Positions 7,400-15,160 of a stretch of DNA of 18,500 nucleotides are shown piece after piece. A model generated the notes under the pieces. It was not told the origin of the DNA, did not search any database, and saw only the letters and a program-made list of their open reading frames with translations. Made by a program: the position numbers and the translations under genes. Source of the stretch: Caldilinea sp. (GTDB taxonomy: Bacteria; Chloroflexota; Anaerolineae; Caldilineales; Caldilineaceae); contig JAPLGY010000511.1 in assembly GCA_026389955.1 (NCBI GenBank), forward strand, positions 1 to 18,500. The letters are read 5' to 3'. Numbering within the stretch: the first letter of the stretch is position 1; every line of letters begins with the position of its first letter.

Positions 7400-8554
7400 T
7401 TGCAGGAGATCGGGGCGCAGGAGGTGGTGTTGACCCCCTATGGGGCGGTCTTGGCCAGGATTCCGGCGACGGCGCAGCTGCCTTCCCCGACAGTTGCTTT
7501 TTTGGCCCACGTGGACACGGCTCCGGCATTTCACGCCAGCGGGGTCAAGCCGATTGTCCACCGTGCCTATGAAGGGGGGGCTATCGTGTTGCCCGACGAG
7601 CCGAGTGCGCTCCTTTCGCCCGAGAACTCCCCGTATCTGGCCCAAAAGATCGGCGACGACATCATCACGGCCAGCGGCAAAACCTTGCTGGGCGCAGATG
7701 ACAAAGCAGGGGTTGCGATCTTGATGACGATGGCACGCCATCTGTTGCAGAACCCTTCGATCCCCCATGGGCCGCTGCGGCTTGCCTTCACGCCGGACGA
7801 GGAGATCGGCCGCGGGGTGCACAGCAGCTTGCCCGGCGATCTCGCTGCCCAGTTTGCCTACACGCTGGACGGTGCCGAGGTGGGGGAGGTGGTCTACGAG
7901 ACGTTTTCAGCCGACAAGGCGACTGTCAAAATTCAGGGGGTGTCGATCCATCCTGGTACCGCCAAGGACAAGCTGGTCAATGCCCTGCATCTGGCTGCCC
8001 GAATCGTCGAGACCTTGCCGCAGGTGACCCGGACTCCGGAGACCACGGAGGGGCGCCAGGGTTTTATTCATGTCTATCAGATGAGCGGCAGTGCGGCGGA
8101 AGCCGAACTGCACTGTATTTTGCGCGATTTCGAGCTGGATGGGTTGGCGGCCCACGGCGCTTTGCTGCAGCAGGTCTGTGCAGTGGTGCAGGCGACCGAG
8201 CCGCGTGCCCGGATTACCTGCACGATCACGCAGCAGTACCGCAACATGCGTTACTGGCTGGAAAAAGACATGCGGCCGGTCGAGCTGGCGCGTGCAGCCT
8301 GTCTTCAGCTGGGCATCGAGCCATTTTCTCCGCCTGTACGCGGGGGGACCGACGGCTCACGACTGACCGAATTGGGGCTGCCGACCCCGAATCTTTTCAC
8401 CGGCATGCAGAACACTCACGGTCCGTTGGAATGGATCAGTGTGCAGGACATGGCACGCTCGACCGCTGTCTGTATCCAGCTGGTGCAGCTCTGGGGCCAG
8501 GAACACGCTGGGGATGTCCCGCCGAATTCTTCTCCTGTTGTCAGGGCTGCGTGA
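7400..8554 (+). CDS. pepT: Peptidase T (tripeptide aminopeptidase, M20 family), main part after a frameshift
   Basis: 384 residues in the downstream frame. The true frame can be followed back to about 7382 (GHLVEE), but its first usable start is TTG 7400. The metallopeptidase site is complete: HVDTAP (first zinc histidine), LLGADDKAG (bridging Asp), TPDEEIGRG (catalytic and ligand Glu), DGAEVGEV, then HPGTAKDKLVNA and GGTDGSRLTELGLPTPNLFTG with NTHGPLEW. The family removes the N-terminal residue from tripeptides in the cytoplasm. About 60 N-terminal residues are separated into another frame by a probable short deletion. The gene is therefore either inactivated or mis-assembled, although all metal ligands lie in the intact part. 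No Shine-Dalgarno supports TTG 7400. Confidence 0.85.
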   Translation: MQEIGAQEVVLTPYGAVLARIPATAQLPSPTVAFLAHVDTAPAFHASGVKPIVHRAYEGGAIVLPDEPSALLSPENSPYLAQKIGDDIITASGKTLLGADDKAGVAILMTMARHLLQNPSIPHGPLRLAFTPDEEIGRGVHSSLPGDLAAQFAYTLDGAEVGEVVYETFSADKATVKIQGVSIHPGTAKDKLVNALHLAARIVETLPQVTRTPETTEGRQGFIHVYQMSGSAAEAELHCILRDFELDGLAAHGALLQQVCAVVQATEPRARITCTITQQYRNMRYWLEKDMRPVELARAACLQLGIEPFSPPVRGGTDGSRLTELGLPTPNLFTGMQNTHGPLEWISVQDMARSTAVCIQLVQLWGQEHAGDVPPNSSPVVRAA

Positions 8555-8693
8555 GCAGGTACCGCAGCCAAAACACGAATCTGTTGGGCGGCTGACCGCT
8601 TGGCTGTCTGTGCGACCGCAGCGCCTGCAAAAAGGGAGTGCATCCCCGTGCGCGAGGCCAGGACGCAGATCCGGAGGGGGCTCTGGGGGGCGG

Positions 8694-8722
8694 TTGACAA
8701 GGGATGGGGGCTCGATTACAAT
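8694..8722 (+). promoter_or_regulatory. Strong sigma70-type promoter for dctP
   Basis: A perfect TTGACA (8694-8699), a 17-base spacer and TACAAT (8717-8722). Transcription would start near 8729, giving a 68-base leader. At the start site lies a small inverted repeat, ACAG-TTTTT-CTGT (8728-8740), which might be an operator. The 242 bases between pepT and dctP show nothing else. Confidence 0.85.
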
Positions 8723-8796
8723 GCAGAACAGTTTTTCTGTAAAGAGCTTTCCCACACCCATTCAATCGTTCTTGTCATGGCCCAAGGAGGTCCTCT

Positions 8797-9936
8797 ATGA
8801 ACCGTCGTGAGTTCTTGACGAATATGGCCACCAAAGCAGCCGGTGGTGCAGTGATCGGCCTGGCTGCAGGCTGTTCTTTCGGTGCAACCCCGGCTGCCCA
8901 GGAAGCAGAGCAGGCGATCGCCCAGGATTCTGCCCTGCCCGAAATCACCTGGGATATGGCGACCAGCTGGACTCCGGCTGTCGATATCCTGTTCGGCGGT
9001 GCCCAGCTCTTTGCTGACACGGTCAACCGTCTGACTTCGGGCAAGATGACGATCACCCCGCGCGCGGCGGGAGAGTTGGCCCCAGGCACCCAGGTGCTCG
9101 ATGTGGTTGCGCAGGGGGCTGTGCCGATCGGACACACAGCCGCCTACTACTACATTGGCAAGACACCGGCCGCAGCCTTTGGCACGACAGTGCCTTTTGG
9201 CCTCACCGCCCAGCAGCAGAACGCCTGGCTGTACGGCGGCGGCGGTCTGGAATTGACCCAGAAACTGTTCGCCGAAAAGTTCAATGTCCTGCCCCTGCCG
9301 GCCGGCAACACTGGCATGCAGATGGGTGGCTGGTTCCGCAAGGAGATCAATGCGGTTGCCGATCTGCAGGGGTTGAAGATGCGCATTGCCGGCCTGGGGG
9401 GGCAGGTGATGGCCAAGCTGGGGGTCAACGTGCAGGTGCTGCCCGCAGGGGAAATCTTCCAGGCCTTGCAGACCGGTGCGATCGATGCCGCCGAGTGGGT
9501 CGGTCCCTACGACGACGAAAAGCTGGGGCTCAACAAGGTGGCGGATTACTATTACCGTCCTGGCTGGTGGGAACCGGGCTCGATTTTGGAGGTCAACATC
9601 AACCTGGACGAGTGGAACAAACTGCCAGAGCTCTACAAGGTTGCCATCGAGACGGCCGCTGCCCAGGCCAATCTGGTCATGCTCTCTCGCTATGAGGCTG
9701 CCAACCACACGGCGCTGGCCAATCTGGTGGCCAATGGCACCCAGCTGCGCGAGTACAGCCCAGAGATCTTGTCGGCAGCCTACGCTGCCTGGCTGGAGCT
9801 TGTCGACGAGTTCTCAGCCCAGGACGCGGATTTCAAAGCGATCTACGAGAATTTTTCGGCCTTCCGCAGCAACATCTACAGCTGGCACACCACCAACGAA
9901 TACGCCTTCACCAACTTCGTCTACCAGCAGAGCTGA
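8797..9936 (+). CDS. TRAP transporter substrate-binding lipoprotein, TakP-like (2-oxo acid binding)
   Basis: 379 residues. The N-terminus has a twin-arginine motif (RREFL) followed by a hydrophobic stretch and AAGC, so Tat export and lipidation at Cys26 are likely. The mature protein is a DctP-fold binding protein. Long segments match my recollection of the Rhodobacter TakP 2-oxoacid/Na+ binder: [46 protein letters not shown] (Glu233-Trp234 near the ligand cation) and YYYRPGWWE. The substrate is probably pyruvate or another small 2-oxo acid, by family inference. A perfect AAGGAGGT Shine-Dalgarno precedes ATG 8797. The matching permease genes lie next door but on the opposite strand, which is unusual for a TRAP locus. 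Confidence 0.93.
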   Translation: MNRREFLTNMATKAAGGAVIGLAAGCSFGATPAAQEAEQAIAQDSALPEITWDMATSWTPAVDILFGGAQLFADTVNRLTSGKMTITPRAAGELAPGTQVLDVVAQGAVPIGHTAAYYYIGKTPAAAFGTTVPFGLTAQQQNAWLYGGGGLELTQKLFAEKFNVLPLPAGNTGMQMGGWFRKEINAVADLQGLKMRIAGLGGQVMAKLGVNVQVLPAGEIFQALQTGAIDAAEWVGPYDDEKLGLNKVADYYYRPGWWEPGSILEVNINLDEWNKLPELYKVAIETAAAQANLVMLSRYEAANHTALANLVANGTQLREYSPEILSAAYAAWLELVDEFSAQDADFKAIYENFSAFRSNIYSWHTTNEYAFTNFVYQQS

Positions 9937-9946
9937 AGCTGCCCTT

Positions 9947-9983
9947 GGCTGGCGAGGGAGGCGACTGCCTCTCTCGCTCAGCC
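9947..9983. terminator. Hairpin between convergent dctP and dctM
   Basis: About 16 base pairs with two G-T pairs and one bulge: the left arm GGCTGGCGAGGGAGGC (9947-9962), a GACT loop (9963-9966), the right arm 9967-9983. It lies 11 bases after the dctP stop and overlaps the dctM stop, suiting a bidirectional terminator. There is no T-tract. Confidence 0.55.
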
Positions 9984-10190
9984 AGCCAGATCGATCAGCC
10001 AGCGGACGGTCTGCGGAAAGATCGCCACCAGGATCAACACCGCCATCTGCAGTGCCATGAACGGGAAGGCACTTTTATGGATGTCTGCGGTCGCGACCTC
10101 GCGCGGGGCGACGCTCTGTAGATAGAAGAGGGAAAATCCGACCGGTGGGGAGATAAAGGCCATCTGCAGGTTGATGGCCATCAACACATA
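9978..10190 (-). pseudogene. C-terminal fragment of the TRAP large permease subunit, out of frame
   Basis: In this frame the bases after the breakpoint read [20 protein letters not shown] then [12 protein letters not shown] and a final membrane helix ending WLIDLAG. This is the missing last transmembrane part of DctM (family pattern FGVLxAINLQxxFLTPPFGFALFYLKGVAP). It follows directly on ALGID of the main reading frame but one frame away. A few codons (family W-F-G region) are absent. Confidence 0.8.
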
Positions 10191-11296
10191 TCGATCCCCA
10201 GGGCCTGGGCGGCTGGGGCCAGCAGCGGCATGGCGATGAAGCTGATCTCGATAAATTCCAGAAAAACGCCCAGCAAAAAGATGACAAGATTGGCGACGAT
10301 GATGAACCCCCAATAGCCGCCCGGCAGCGAGGTCAGCAGATCTTTGAAGAGCGTGTTTCCCCCCAGCCCGTCGAAAACGACGCTGAAAAAGGTTGAACAG
10401 ACCAAAATCATGATCACCAGCCCGGTGATGCGTGCGGTTGCGGTCGCAGCAGCCTGCAAGAGCGCCCAGTTGAAACGCCGGTTCATCGCCGCCAGCAGGC
10501 AAGCGCCGACTGCGCCGACTGCCCCGGCCTCGGTCGGGGTGGCGATGCCAAAAAAGATGCTGCCGAGCACCGCAAAGATCAGCAGCACTGGCGGCACGAT
10601 GGCGTGCAGCGAACGCCTCAGCAGGGCCCAGCCCTGCTGGGTTCGTTCAGAAGCTGGCAGCGCCGGCGCCACCTGGGGCCGGACCAGGGCCAGCACCAGC
10701 ACGTACAGCCCGTACGAGCCAGCCAGCAGCAAGCCTGGGATCAGGGCCCCCAAGAACAGATCGCTGACGGCCACGCCCAGCTGGTCGCTCAACACGACCA
10801 GCACCAGGCTGGGAGGGATCAGCTGGGCCAGGGTCCCTGAGGAGAGGATGACCCCGGTAGCCAGTTGCTTGTCGTAGCCGTAGCGCAGCATCACCGGCAG
10901 CGACAACATCCCCATGACGATCACCGTTGCGGCGACCACCCCCGTAGTCGCCGCCAACAACGTCCCAACCAGCACAACCGCCAGTGCCACACCGCCGCGC
11001 AGCGGGCCCAACAGCACGCCTACCGTGGTCAGCAAGTCTTCGGCCAGCCCTGATTTTTCCAGGATCGATCCCAGGAAGACAAAGAATGGAATCGCCAACA
11101 AAGTAAAATCGCTCATCGTGCCAAACCAGCGGTTGGGAAGCAGACGCACCAGATTGAAATCGAAGGCTCCGACGGCCAGCCCGAGCCCGCCAAACACCAT
11201 GGCAGCCGCTGCAAACGAAAAGGCAACCGGGTAGCCGCTCATCAAAATAAAAAAGAAGCCCACAAACATGGCAACCGCCAGCCACTCGTATCCCAT
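10181..11296 (-). CDS. TRAP transporter large permease subunit (DctM/TakM-like), truncated by frameshift
   Basis: 371 residues in this frame, ending GIDMC and a TGA. A complete DctM has about 430 residues, and the missing end is found in another frame (9978-10190). The N-terminal part is well preserved: [80 protein letters not shown]. DctM forms the multi-helix inner-membrane channel that moves substrate with sodium. Losing the last helices should abolish function unless the shift is an assembly error. The start at ATG 11296 has AGGAGG 5 bases upstream, overlapping the dctQ stop. The two permease genes form one operon. Confidence 0.88.
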   Translation of the reverse strand: MGYEWLAVAMFVGFFFILMSGYPVAFSFAAAAMVFGGLGLAVGAFDFNLVRLLPNRWFGTMSDFTLLAIPFFVFLGSILEKSGLAEDLLTTVGVLLGPLRGGVALAVVLVGTLLAATTGVVAATVIVMGMLSLPVMLRYGYDKQLATGVILSSGTLAQLIPPSLVLVVLSDQLGVAVSDLFLGALIPGLLLAGSYGLYVLVLALVRPQVAPALPASERTQQGWALLRRSLHAIVPPVLLIFAVLGSIFFGIATPTEAGAVGAVGACLLAAMNRRFNWALLQAAATATARITGLVIMILVCSTFFSVVFDGLGGNTLFKDLLTSLPGGYWGFIIVANLVIFLLGVFLEFIEISFIAMPLLAPAAQALGIDMC

Positions 11297-11305
11297 CACA
11301 GCCTC

Positions 11306-11710
11306 CTATTCGAAGTTGGAGTGGCCCGCCAAGGCCGTCTCGTCGCGAACCTGCTGGGCAATCTCGTTCTGACCAGTCAAGATGGCAATATATTTGATGG
11401 CCTGAGCAATTGCCTGTAACAGCAATACGCCGAACGCCACCAGAATAAAGGTCTTGATCGGCGCACGCGGCAACCCGCCTGGATCCGGCGACATTTCCCA
11501 CAGCTGCCACGAAAAGAGCACCGGGGTGACTGTCATCCAGATTCCCAGAAGACAAAAGGGGATCAGCGCCAGCAGGGTGCCGAGCAGATCGTCCCAGGTG
11601 CGTCGCCGCCCGCTACAGCTGGCGTACAGAAAATCAACCCGGACATTGACGTCGTGGCGAAGGTTGTAGGCAAACATCATCCAGCGTGCTATTCGCAAGA
11701 GGACGGCCAC
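11306..11710 (-). CDS. TRAP transporter small permease subunit (DctQ-like), apparently shortened
   Basis: 134 residues from GTG 11710, which has AAAGGAG 6 bases upstream. The conserved central part [27 protein letters not shown] and two later membrane helices ([13 protein letters not shown] and [18 protein letters not shown]) identify DctQ. Family members usually have four helices and 160-190 residues. Here [20 protein letters not shown] jumps from the N-terminus almost directly to the VRVD motif. Most of helices 1 and 2 are missing without loss of frame. DctQ pairs with DctM in the membrane. The shortening parallels the frameshift in dctM and may share its cause. Confidence 0.8.
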   Translation of the reverse strand: MAVLLRIARWMMFAYNLRHDVNVRVDFLYASCSGRRRTWDDLLGTLLALIPFCLLGIWMTVTPVLFSWQLWEMSPDPGGLPRAPIKTFILVAFGVLLLQAIAQAIKYIAILTGQNEIAQQVRDETALAGHSNFE

Positions 11711-11796
11711 AATTGGCTCCTTTCCCAATCAACAGGCTCTGCCAGCCACACCGCGGCTGCACAAGGAGAGTTTCCAGTTCACATCGTGTCAGTTCA

Positions 11797-11825
11797 ATTG
11801 TAGTCGAGCTCGATAAATCGTGCAA
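11797..11825 (-). promoter_or_regulatory. Probable promoter of the dctQM operon
   Basis: On the minus strand TTGCAC (11825-11820), a 17-base spacer and TACAAT (11802-11797). The start of transcription near 11790 leaves a leader of about 80 bases to GTG 11710. The gene-free stretch 11711-12041 holds this promoter, a weak TATACT on the plus strand at 11964-11969, and nothing else I can recognise. Confidence 0.7.
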
Positions 11826-12041
11826 CCGCAAAATCGTCTTCTGCCGTCGGGTTCAGCAATTCTCCATCTGACAGGGACGAAGGGCGAGAAACGCTGCAAA
11901 TCTCCGCCATCGACGTCAAAACTCTCTCCGTTTCGACCAGTCGTTTGTACATGCAAAACAGGATATACTGGGCTGTGCAGCGCGAAGTGCAGGCCTGCCG
12001 ATCTTGTTTGCGACCCCTGTATGATAAGGAGCCTTTTTGTA

Positions 12042-12335
12042 ATGAGATATCTGTCTTGGCTGGGCCACCCATACGGATTGTTTTTGCACGAATGGTCAGA
12101 CAAGCTGCTGGGGAGCGCAGTAGACGACAAAGACGAGATCCAGGAGGGAGGTCCTGGTTGCCCCCAGTGCGGAGAACCGATGGCTCTTTTTGACTGCCCA
12201 GAGTGTCACGGTGCCGCCCGTCCGCCTTCTACACGGGAAGAAAGGGGCTGCCCTTTCTGTGGGGGATCTGGCGGTGTGTATGTCAGCATCTGCAGCTGCC
12301 CGCTCACGTGCCAACCATTTTCACCCCTTGCCTGA
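12042..12335 (+). CDS. Small cysteine-rich (zinc-ribbon/DnaJ-finger-like) hypothetical protein
   Basis: 97 residues from ATG 12042, which has AAGGAG 10 bases upstream. The N-terminal 35 residues (MRYLSWLGHPYGLFLHEWSD) are aromatic and not clearly membrane-spanning. From residue 40 come paired cysteines: CPQC (40-43), CPEC (52-55), CPFC (70-73) followed by GGSGGVY, then CSC (84-86) and Cys90. CPxCxGxG-type spacing resembles the zinc fingers of DnaJ or small zinc ribbons, so one or two structural metal sites are likely. I do not recognise the family. It stands alone, 106 bases before the beta-helix gene and divergent from dctQM. The frame is open further upstream (to 11820) but without a ribosome-binding site. 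Confidence 0.65.
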   Translation: MRYLSWLGHPYGLFLHEWSDKLLGSAVDDKDEIQEGGPGCPQCGEPMALFDCPECHGAARPPSTREERGCPFCGGSGGVYVSICSCPLTCQPFSPLA

Positions 12336-12348
12336 CGCTGGACGAAAG

Positions 12349-12376
12349 TTGCCGCCAGCGCTCAGTCGTATACAAT
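12349..12376 (+). promoter_or_regulatory. Probable promoter of the beta-helix/SGNH gene
   Basis: TTGCCG (12349-12354), 16 bases, TACAAT (12371-12376) within GTATACAATAA. The leader is about 60 bases. A 6-bp inverted repeat (CGCTGG/CCAGCG, 12336-12360) surrounds the -35. Confidence 0.5.
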
Positions 12377-12441
12377 AACAGCTGAATGGCACGATTGCCA
12401 GGCAGCGCTTTGGGCCCAGGTTCTCATTGGGAGAAAAGTAT

Positions 12442-13833
12442 ATGCGACGCCGTAGCCTGATCGTTTTGTGGGTCATGGTTGTGCTGGCAGCCGTACAGTA
12501 TACGACTGCTGCCGTAGAAGGGGGGGCGAGTACACAGCGAAGTACAGCCAGGAATGCCAACAGCAGTATCCCGCCCAGTGCAGGCAACGCGGTCGAACTC
12601 TGGGTGGATCCGGTCAACGGCAGCGACAGCGCAGATGGATCCAGCCGCAGCCAGGCGCTGCACACCCTCGCCGAAGCGTGGCGGCGGATTCCTGCGGGCG
12701 TCACGCTGACCACGGGGTATTCGATCCTGCTTGTGGCAGGAGAATACCCGGAAAGCTCCATTCCAGGCTACTGGGAAGATCGACATGGGACGTCGAGCGC
12801 GCCGATCGTCCTTCGGGCGGTCGACAGCCCACGCAGCGCACGGATCCAGGGGTCGATCAATCTGTACGACACGGAGCATCTGTACCTGGTCGATCTGGTG
12901 GTCGAAAATGACGGGGATGTCTTTCATTGCGAACTGTGCCGCCATCTGGGGATCTACAACGTCGAGATGGACGGAGGCGACCGTCAGGCGCACGAGACGA
13001 TCAAGATCAATCAATCCCAGCATATCACGATCGAACAGAGTGACATTCACGGCAGCTACGAAAATGCGATAGATTTTGTCGCCGTGCAGTACGCCACGCT
13101 GCGCAACAACCGTATCTACGATGCCGAGGACTGGTGCGTGTATGTCAAGGGTGGATCGGCTTATATCACGGTGGAAGGAAACGAGATTTTCAATTGCGGC
13201 ACAGGTGGGTTTACGGCCGGCCAGGGCACTGGCTTTGAGTACATGGTCTCCCCCTGGCTGCACTATGAAGCCTACGCCGTGCGTGCGGTCAACAATCTGA
13301 TCTACGACACCGCAGGGGCCGGGTTGGGTGTCAACGGCGGCTACGCAGTGTTGTACGCCTACAATACGCTTTATCGAGTGGGCACCCGCAGTCATCTGTT
13401 GGAGGTCGTGCACGGCGGCCGTTCGTGCGACGGCGATGCGGCCCGCTGCACGGCCAACCACGCTGCCGGTGGCTGGGGGCCTGTGACAGTCGGCGACGAA
13501 GCAAAAATTCCAGACCGCAACGTTTTCATCTACAACAACCTGATTGTCAATCCGGCTGGGGTGCAAAGCCAGTGGCAGCACTTGACGGTGCACGGGCCGA
13601 TCGTCCCGCCCGCTGGTCTGAACGTGCCGTCTCCTGCGTTCACCGACGACAATCTGCAGCATCAACCAGGTCGAACCGCGCTTTGTGGATGCCGCTGCCG
13701 GAGACTTCAGGGTGGCCAATCCGGCTGTGCTGCCCGAACCCTACCCGCTCCCGGATTTTCCGGCGTGGGACACCCTGACCCCCAGCGTGCCTGCGGCCAG
13801 CGATCTGCGCAACCGTGTGGACGTCGACGCTGA
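12442..13833 (+). CDS. Secreted right-handed beta-helix protein, N-terminal part of a frameshifted gene
   Basis: The start at ATG 12442 has GGGAG 8 bases upstream, and residues 1-23 (MRRRSLIVLWVMVVLAAVQY) are a signal peptide. VDPVNGSDSADGSSRSQALH is the usual opening of a pectate-lyase-like beta-helix. Turn repeats follow: ITIEQSDIHGSYENAIDFVA, ATLRNNRIYDAEDWCVYVKG, ITVEGNEIFNC, AVNNLIYDTAGAGLGVNG, VFIYNNLIVNP. Such proteins bind or cleave polysaccharides outside the cell; no catalytic residues could be assigned. Up to about 13655 the frame is genuine (PAFTDDNLQ). Beyond that, the remaining 58 codons to the stop are out-of-frame translation. The true continuation (INQVEPRFVDAAAGDFRVAN) is one base over and joins the SGNH part. 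Confidence 0.85.
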   Translation: MRRRSLIVLWVMVVLAAVQYTTAAVEGGASTQRSTARNANSSIPPSAGNAVELWVDPVNGSDSADGSSRSQALHTLAEAWRRIPAGVTLTTGYSILLVAGEYPESSIPGYWEDRHGTSSAPIVLRAVDSPRSARIQGSINLYDTEHLYLVDLVVENDGDVFHCELCRHLGIYNVEMDGGDRQAHETIKINQSQHITIEQSDIHGSYENAIDFVAVQYATLRNNRIYDAEDWCVYVKGGSAYITVEGNEIFNCGTGGFTAGQGTGFEYMVSPWLHYEAYAVRAVNNLIYDTAGAGLGVNGGYAVLYAYNTLYRVGTRSHLLEVVHGGRSCDGDAARCTANHAAGGWGPVTVGDEAKIPDRNVFIYNNLIVNPAGVQSQWQHLTVHGPIVPPAGLNVPSPAFTDDNLQHQPGRTALCGCRCRRLQGGQSGCAARTLPAPGFSGVGHPDPQRACGQRSAQPCGRRR

Positions 13834-14809
13834 GGGCCGCCAACGCAGCGGCTTCGATCTGGTGGGCGCGTTGGCAAAGGACGGGGCTCCGCCAGCCCCG
13901 TCCCCCACAGCGGCCCAAACACCGACGTCCACGGCGCCCCTGACACCTGCAGCAACTGCTGCGGGGAGCGCGCTCTATCTGCCTCTGCTGCAGAGACAGC
14001 CAGGTGCTGCCGCCACGCCCACAGCCACGCCCACAGCCACGCTGCCGGCGGGCGTGACCCCGGCGCCGGCCGGTGCCGTGCATTTGGTTGCACTGGGCGA
14101 CAGCCTGACCGAAGGAGATGGCGACGATGGCGGCGGGGGCTTTCCTGCGCGCCTGGAGCTGTTTTTGCAAGGGGTTCGTTCGGGTTCGACCGTGCGCAAC
14201 CTGGGGCGGTCGGGCTGGACTTCAGAAGGTCTTATCCAGGGAGTGAATGGAGAACCGGGCCAGCTGAGCCAGGCCCTGGCCAGGCTGGATGAGATCAGTG
14301 GCGCCAAAGTCGCCACCCTTTGGATTGGCAGCAACGATCTTTGGTATCTCTACGACGCACGCGACGAACCCATGACCGACGAACAGGAGCAGGAGAACCT
14401 CATCGCCTACACAGAGAATGTCCGCACAGTCGTCGCACAGCTGCACGGTGCCGGTGCCAGGGTGCTGATTGGCTTGCTGGATGATCAGTCGCTCCGCCCC
14501 GTGGTGGCGAACCCGCCCAACCCTGCCGAGCCGGCCTTCCCCAGCATTAGCGCCGATGATCTCTTGCGCATGTCACAACAGGTGGCAAACTACAACGCAG
14601 CCCTGCGTGCGCTGGCTGCAGAAACGGACAACGTCGCTGTCGTAGATTTTTACAACACAACAATTTTTACCGATCCAGCGACGCTGGCGGATGACGGCAA
14701 CCACCCCAACGGTGCCGGGTACGCTGCGATCAGCGCAATCTGGCAGTCAGTGTTGTCCGTTTGGTTGGAAGAACCAGGAAAGAAGATCTTGTCTGGGGAA
14801 CGCAAATGA
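13685..14809 (+). CDS. C-terminal part: end of beta-helix domain, linker and SGNH/GDSL hydrolase
   Basis: The frame carries similarity from about 13661; its first start codon is GTG 13685, without a ribosome-binding site, so this is probably not an independent gene. It begins with the end of the beta-helix module (DAAAGDFRVANPAVL, then GFDLVGALAKDG). A Pro/Thr/Ala linker follows with YLPLLQRQ and the repeat PTATPTAT. From about 14078 an SGNH hydrolase runs: LGDSLTEGDGD (nucleophile Ser codon 14102-14104), NLGRSGWTS (block II Gly), WIGSNDLW (block III Asn), and DDGNHPNGAGY (catalytic Asp/His; His codon 14702-14704). It is probably an extracellular esterase or deacetylase of polysaccharide, fused to the helix that binds it. 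The catalytic set is complete. Confidence 0.85.
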   Translation: MDAAAGDFRVANPAVLPEPYPLPDFPAWDTLTPSVPAASDLRNRVDVDAEGRQRSGFDLVGALAKDGAPPAPSPTAAQTPTSTAPLTPAATAAGSALYLPLLQRQPGAAATPTATPTATLPAGVTPAPAGAVHLVALGDSLTEGDGDDGGGGFPARLELFLQGVRSGSTVRNLGRSGWTSEGLIQGVNGEPGQLSQALARLDEISGAKVATLWIGSNDLWYLYDARDEPMTDEQEQENLIAYTENVRTVVAQLHGAGARVLIGLLDDQSLRPVVANPPNPAEPAFPSISADDLLRMSQQVANYNAALRALAAETDNVAVVDFYNTTIFTDPATLADDGNHPNGAGYAAISAIWQSVLSVWLEEPGKKILSGERK

Positions 14810-14820
14810 ATACCTGACCT

Positions 14821-14849
14821 ACTTTCCATCCAAAAATTTGTTGGAAAGT
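14821..14849. terminator. Hairpin between the SGNH gene and tRNA-Leu
   Basis: An 8-bp stem ACTTTCCA/TGGAAAGT with a 13-base loop lies directly downstream of the tRNA 3' end on the minus strand and 12 bases after the SGNH gene stop on the plus strand. It could serve both convergent transcripts. There is no T-tract after the stem; ATTTTT sits in the loop. Confidence 0.5.
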
Positions 14850-14850
14850 G

Positions 14851-14931
<81 letters not shown>

Positions 14932-14947
14932 AAATTTATTTAAATTC

Positions 14948-14976
14948 AGTATACGCAACAGCCGCACAAAAGTCAA
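14948..14976 (-). promoter_or_regulatory. Promoter of tRNA-Leu
   Basis: On the minus strand TTGACT (14976-14971), a 17-base spacer, TATACT (14953-14948). The expected start is about 10 bases before the mature tRNA 5' end. The surrounding DNA is AT-rich compared with the window. Confidence 0.8.
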
Positions 14977-15069
14977 AAATGAGAGAGTGGCTGTGGATCA
15001 ACGGGGGAAGCTGGCCCCCTTCTGCGGTCTATTTTGCTTTTGGGGGATGATTTGTGAAAATTTGCACAG

Positions 15070-15096
15070 TTGTCTGCCGACAGAAGGCGCTATACT
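15070..15096 (+). promoter_or_regulatory. Possible promoter of the DoxX-family gene
   Basis: TTGTCT (15070-15075), 15 bases, TATACT (15091-15096). The spacer is short. TGTC-TGCC-GACA (15071-15082) is a small inverted repeat overlapping the -35 and could be an operator. The rest of 14932-15160 shows only the tRNA promoter. Confidence 0.45.
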
Positions 15097-15160
15097 CGAA
15101 TTGCCTGATCAGATTGGGAATGAAAAATTCCCGCGATAGACTTCAGACAAGGAGAATGTC

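Noticed and set aside
11820..12041. N-terminal extension of the small cysteine-rich protein
   Set aside because: The only Shine-Dalgarno in this frame is just before ATG 12042, and the extension crosses the dctQM promoter.
12424..13719. Long open frame antisense to the beta-helix gene
   Set aside because: The sense strand has a signal peptide and regular beta-helix turns; the antisense product has no recognisable feature.
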